Shown here: piece by piece, positions 6,744 to 7,958 of the stretch
Position numbering within the stretch: position 1 is the stretch's first letter
How the letters are laid out: every line of letters starts with the position of its first letter
Assembly (NCBI RefSeq): GCF_000009985.1
Contig: NC_007626.1
Span: forward strand, 1,380,786-1,388,743
Origin: Paramagnetospirillum magneticum AMB-1
GTDB lineage: Bacteria > Pseudomonadota > Alphaproteobacteria > Rhodospirillales > Magnetospirillaceae
DNA: 7,958 nucleotides
Direction of reading: 5' to 3'
The notes under the pieces: model-generated
What the model was told of the DNA's origin: nothing
The model's input: the letters and a program-made list of their open reading frames with translations, nothing else
Database searches by the model: none
Program-made: the position numbers and the translations under genes

Positions 6744-7413
6744 CGCCAAGAACTGGGAAAGCCTGAAGCTGACGGTGGACGGCCGCGACGTCTCGCTGGA
6801 GAACGCTCCGACGGTGACCAGCGCCACGGCGGTGAGCACCGACGAGGATCATTCGGGCGCCGGCCGCGTGGTCGGGACCGACCAGGACGTGGGCGACAGC
6901 GTGCGCTACCACCTGATGGATGCCAGCGGCAACCAGGTGGACAGCCTGTCGACCGCCCATGGCACGGTGACCATCAACTCGGCCACCGGCGAGTACACCT
7001 TCACCCCCAATGCCGACGCGCAGAGCCTGCGGGCTGGCGACGTGCAGACCGACAGCTTCAAGGTCGTGGCCACCGACGGCACCATGACCAGCGCGCCCTC
7101 GACCGTGGGCGTCACCATCACCGGCAGCAATGACGGCGCGGTGATCACCGGCACCAGCGTGGGCACGGTGGGCGAGGACGGTAACCGCTCGGTGACCGGC
7201 ACGCTCAACGTCGCCGATGTGGATCAGGGGCAGGCCCATGTGACCGCCCAGACGGTGCAGACCGATCAGGGCACTTTCAGCATCGGCGAGAACGGCCAGT
7301 GGACCTTCCAGGTCAACTCGGGCAATGCCGACGTGCAGGCCCTGGGCGCCGGCGAGTCCATGACCAAGACCTTCGCCGTGGCCTCGGCCGATGGCACCGC
7401 ACCCAGAACGTGA
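6319..7413 (+). CDS. Continuation of the giant repeat protein in the second frame (RTX, linker, cadherin-like, VCBS)
   Basis: After the extra G at 6318/6319 the protein continues as VVDLTSSKYTYGDVTIDGG, directly completing the GEGND motif that ends the first frame. It encodes RTX nonapeptides (6367-6552, such as GGTGNDVLYG), the YDGGTGTDTLRIDLSG element, a linker with AVRAELQQFQ and VDGRDVSL, a cadherin-like domain ending in ITGSND, and the first type-B VCBS unit. The frame is open back to an ATG at 6220, but the residues encoded from 6220 to 6318 are an out-of-frame shadow. Treating this as a separate gene starting at 6220 would therefore be an artefact. There is no ribosome binding site or gene boundary here. 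It ends at TGA 7411-7413 only because one C is missing near 7400; the correct product goes on in frame as TQNVTVTINGAND. Function as for the upstream part. Confidence 0.85.
   Translation: MVDLTSSKYTYGDVTIDGGAGNDVLMGNAGNDVIDGGTGNDVLYGASGNDTLRGGDGADTLDGGYGADTIDAGAGNDLGIIKGGQSAGDNYDGGTGTDTLRIDLSGSQYTAAVRAELQQFQSFIADPAHAGQSFHFNTLGVDAKNWESLKLTVDGRDVSLENAPTVTSATAVSTDEDHSGAGRVVGTDQDVGDSVRYHLMDASGNQVDSLSTAHGTVTINSATGEYTFTPNADAQSLRAGDVQTDSFKVVATDGTMTSAPSTVGVTITGSNDGAVITGTSVGTVGEDGNRSVTGTLNVADVDQGQAHVTAQTVQTDQGTFSIGENGQWTFQVNSGNADVQALGAGESMTKTFAVASADGTAPRT
6367..6630 (+). other. RTX calcium-binding nonapeptide block 3
   Basis: In the second frame: DGGAGNDVLMGNAGNDVIDG, GTGNDVLYGASGNDTLRGG, DGADTLDGGYGADTIDAG and AGNDLG. 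After a short IIKGGQSAGDN spacer comes a last degenerate unit, YDGGTGTDTLRIDLSG. This is the longest RTX block in the window. Confidence 0.9.
6631..6804 (+). other. RTX-associated linker
   Basis: The sequence QYTAAVRAELQQFQSFIADP, then FHFNTLGVDAKNWESLKLTV and VDGRDVSL, contains a short amphipathic helix-like stretch, unusual in an otherwise all-beta protein. Similar post-RTX elements (AVRAEL..., F.F..L.L...N.E.L.V.VDG) occur in large RTX adhesins. Its specific role is unknown to me; capping the beta-roll is an inference. Confidence 0.6.
6805..7134 (+). other. Cadherin-like/VCBS-type domain 3
   Basis: APTVTSATAVSTDEDHSGAG opens the domain and VTITGSND closes it. Between them are VVGTDQDVGDSVRYHLMDAS, HGTVTINSATGEYTFTPNAD and DSFKVVATDG. 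It is about 110 residues, longer than the two earlier cadherin-like domains and more diverged from them. It leads directly into the second VCBS array. Confidence 0.75.
7399..7402 (+). other. Apparent -1 frameshift (missing C)
   Basis: The sibling unit has ggcaccgccacccag at about 7699-7713, while here it is ggcaccgcacccag. A C is missing in the alanine codon at 7399-7400, giving the false stop at 7411-7413. Confidence 0.9.
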
Positions 7414-7745
7414 CGGTGACCATCAACGGCGCCAATGACTCCGCCACCATCTCGGGCTCGACCACCGGCGCGGTGGCCGAGGACGGCAACGGCCGTGCCA
7501 CCGGCACCCTCAACGTGGCCGACGTGGATCACGGTCAGGCCCATGTGACCGCCCAGACGGTGCAGACCGATCAGGGCACTTTCAGCATCGGCGAGAACGG
7601 CCAGTGGACCTTCCAGGTCAACTCGGGCAATGCCGACGTGCAGGCCCTTGGGGGCCGGCGAGTCCATGACCAAGACCTTCGCCGTGGCCTCGGCCGATGG
7701 CACCGCCACCCAGAACGTGACGGTGACCATCAACGGCGCCAATGA
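7401..7745 (+). CDS. Third frame segment of the same protein (type-B VCBS), meaningful only to about 7647
   Basis: From 7401 the frame resumes with TQNVTVTINGAND, a full VCBS linker containing GAVAEDGNGRATGTLNVADV, and the next unit GQAHVTAQTVQTDQGTFSIG as far as DVQALG. After a further +1 change at 7648-7653 this frame turns into nonsense (GRRVHDQDLRRGL) and stops at 7743-7745. About 82 codons of perfectly family-like sequence lie between the two breaks, with no stop and no decay. This fragment is not an independent gene. Confidence 0.7.
   Translation, partial: TQNVTVTINGANDSATISGSTTGAVAEDGNGRATGTLNVADVDHGQAHVTAQTVQTDQGTFSIGENGQWTFQVNSGNADVQALGGRRVHDQDLRRGLGRWHRHPERDGDHQRRQ
7647..7654 (+). 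other. Apparent +1 frameshift at a T2G5 run
   Basis: Other type-B units have gccctgggcgccggc; here it is gcccttgggggccggc. This is one base longer and also has an interior C replaced by G. The run of five G is a typical place for miscalled length in high-GC DNA. Confidence 0.88.
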
Positions 7746-7958
7746 CTCCGCCACCATCTCGGGCTCGACCACCGGCGCGGTGGCCGAGGACGGCAACGGC
7801 CGCGCCACCGGCACGCTGAGCGTCGCCGACGTGGATCACGGTCAGGCCCATGTGACCGCCCAGACGGTGCAGACCGATCAGGGCACCTTCTCCATCGGCG
7901 AGAACGGCCAGTGGACCTTCCAGGTCAACTCGGCCAATGCCGACGTGCAGGCCCTGGG
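7654..7958 (+). CDS. Fourth frame segment of the same protein (type-B VCBS), 3' partial
   Basis: From gcc at 7654 the protein reads AGESMTKTFAVASADGTATQ and continues through a VCBS linker (GTLSVADVDH) into a third GQAHV unit at 7840. It is open to the right edge, ending in DVQAL. The rest of the array and any C-terminal type I secretion signal lie beyond the window. It is in the same frame as 6319-7398, so the -1 and +1 changes between them cancel out. Confidence 0.8.

Larger units (their letters stand above)
7135..7958 (+). repeat. VCBS repeat array B: 102-residue units, 3' partial
   Basis: After a lead-in linker (GAVITGTSVGTVGEDGNRSV), units begin with GQAHVTAQTVQTDQGTFSIG at 7228, 7533 and 7840, the last one partial. 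Spacings of 305 and 307 bp instead of 306 show one base lost in the first unit and one gained in the second. Type B differs from type A by ENGQWTFQVNSGNADVQ for EDGKWSFALNNDDPAVQ, and by FAVASADGTATQN for FTVTSADGTDTQE. It keeps the same length and register, so both arrays descend from one ancestral unit but have homogenised separately. Confidence 0.9.

Noticed and set aside
6145..7239. 364-codon antisense open frame
   Set aside because: It lies opposite clear RTX and cadherin-like coding sequence, and its Ala/Val/His/Gly-rich translation is typical of a high-GC shadow frame. It also runs through the sense-strand frameshift without matching any family.
7647..7654. Programmed ribosomal frameshift at the G5 run
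   Set aside because: The sister units lack the run, a separate -1 change lies 250 bp upstream, and an added substitution sits in the same stretch. An error or random mutation explains all this more simply.

Overview
The whole window lies inside one giant plus-strand gene for a repetitive, acidic, glycine/threonine/aspartate-rich exported protein. Both ends are outside the window. There is no true start codon, ribosome binding site, promoter, terminator, RNA gene or intergenic gap. If three apparent single-base frameshifts are corrected, about 2,650 residues are encoded here. The domain content (VCBS repeats, cadherin-like 'SVND' domains, RTX calcium-binding nonapeptides) is that of the very large type I-secreted surface adhesins/RTX proteins of Gram-negative bacteria. 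The high GC content, the strong C/G bias at third codon positions and this repeat style fit an alphaproteobacterium. A Magnetospirillum-like rhodospirillale is my guess, but it rests on style and not on a marker gene.

Layout: (1) nt 1-4895 is an array of 102-residue (306-bp) VCBS repeats, with the last 30 residues of one unit followed by 16 further units starting every 306 bp from nt 93. (2) nt 4896-5474 holds two cadherin-like domains. (3) nt 5535-6630 is an RTX region of GGxGxDxxx nonapeptides, interrupted at 5637-5930 by a beta-rich domain resembling T1SS-143 repeats. (4) nt 6631-6804 is a linker of the kind seen after RTX blocks. (5) nt 6805-7134 is a third cadherin-like domain. (6) nt 7135-7958 is a second, distinct VCBS array, also of 102-residue period, running off the right edge.

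The reading frame is intact for 6.3 kb and then breaks three times: +1 base near 6318, -1 near 7400, +1 near 7648-7653. Both the repeat period and the protein sequence locate these precisely: GxAHV starts at 7228, 7533 and 7840 are spaced 305 and 307 instead of 306. As written, the first frame ends at a TGA at 6741-6743 after a 141-residue Arg/His-rich tail that is nonsense.

The most notable non-annotation signal is the internal history of the big array. There is a three-unit (918-bp) higher-order repeat in its left part, one stretch of over 1 kb repeated at that offset with a single visible mismatch, a nearly perfect single-unit doublet near the right end, and a mosaic of synonymous variants. 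Together these point to recent recombinational expansion and homogenisation. I see no new kind of system; the interest lies in array evolution and the frame breaks.
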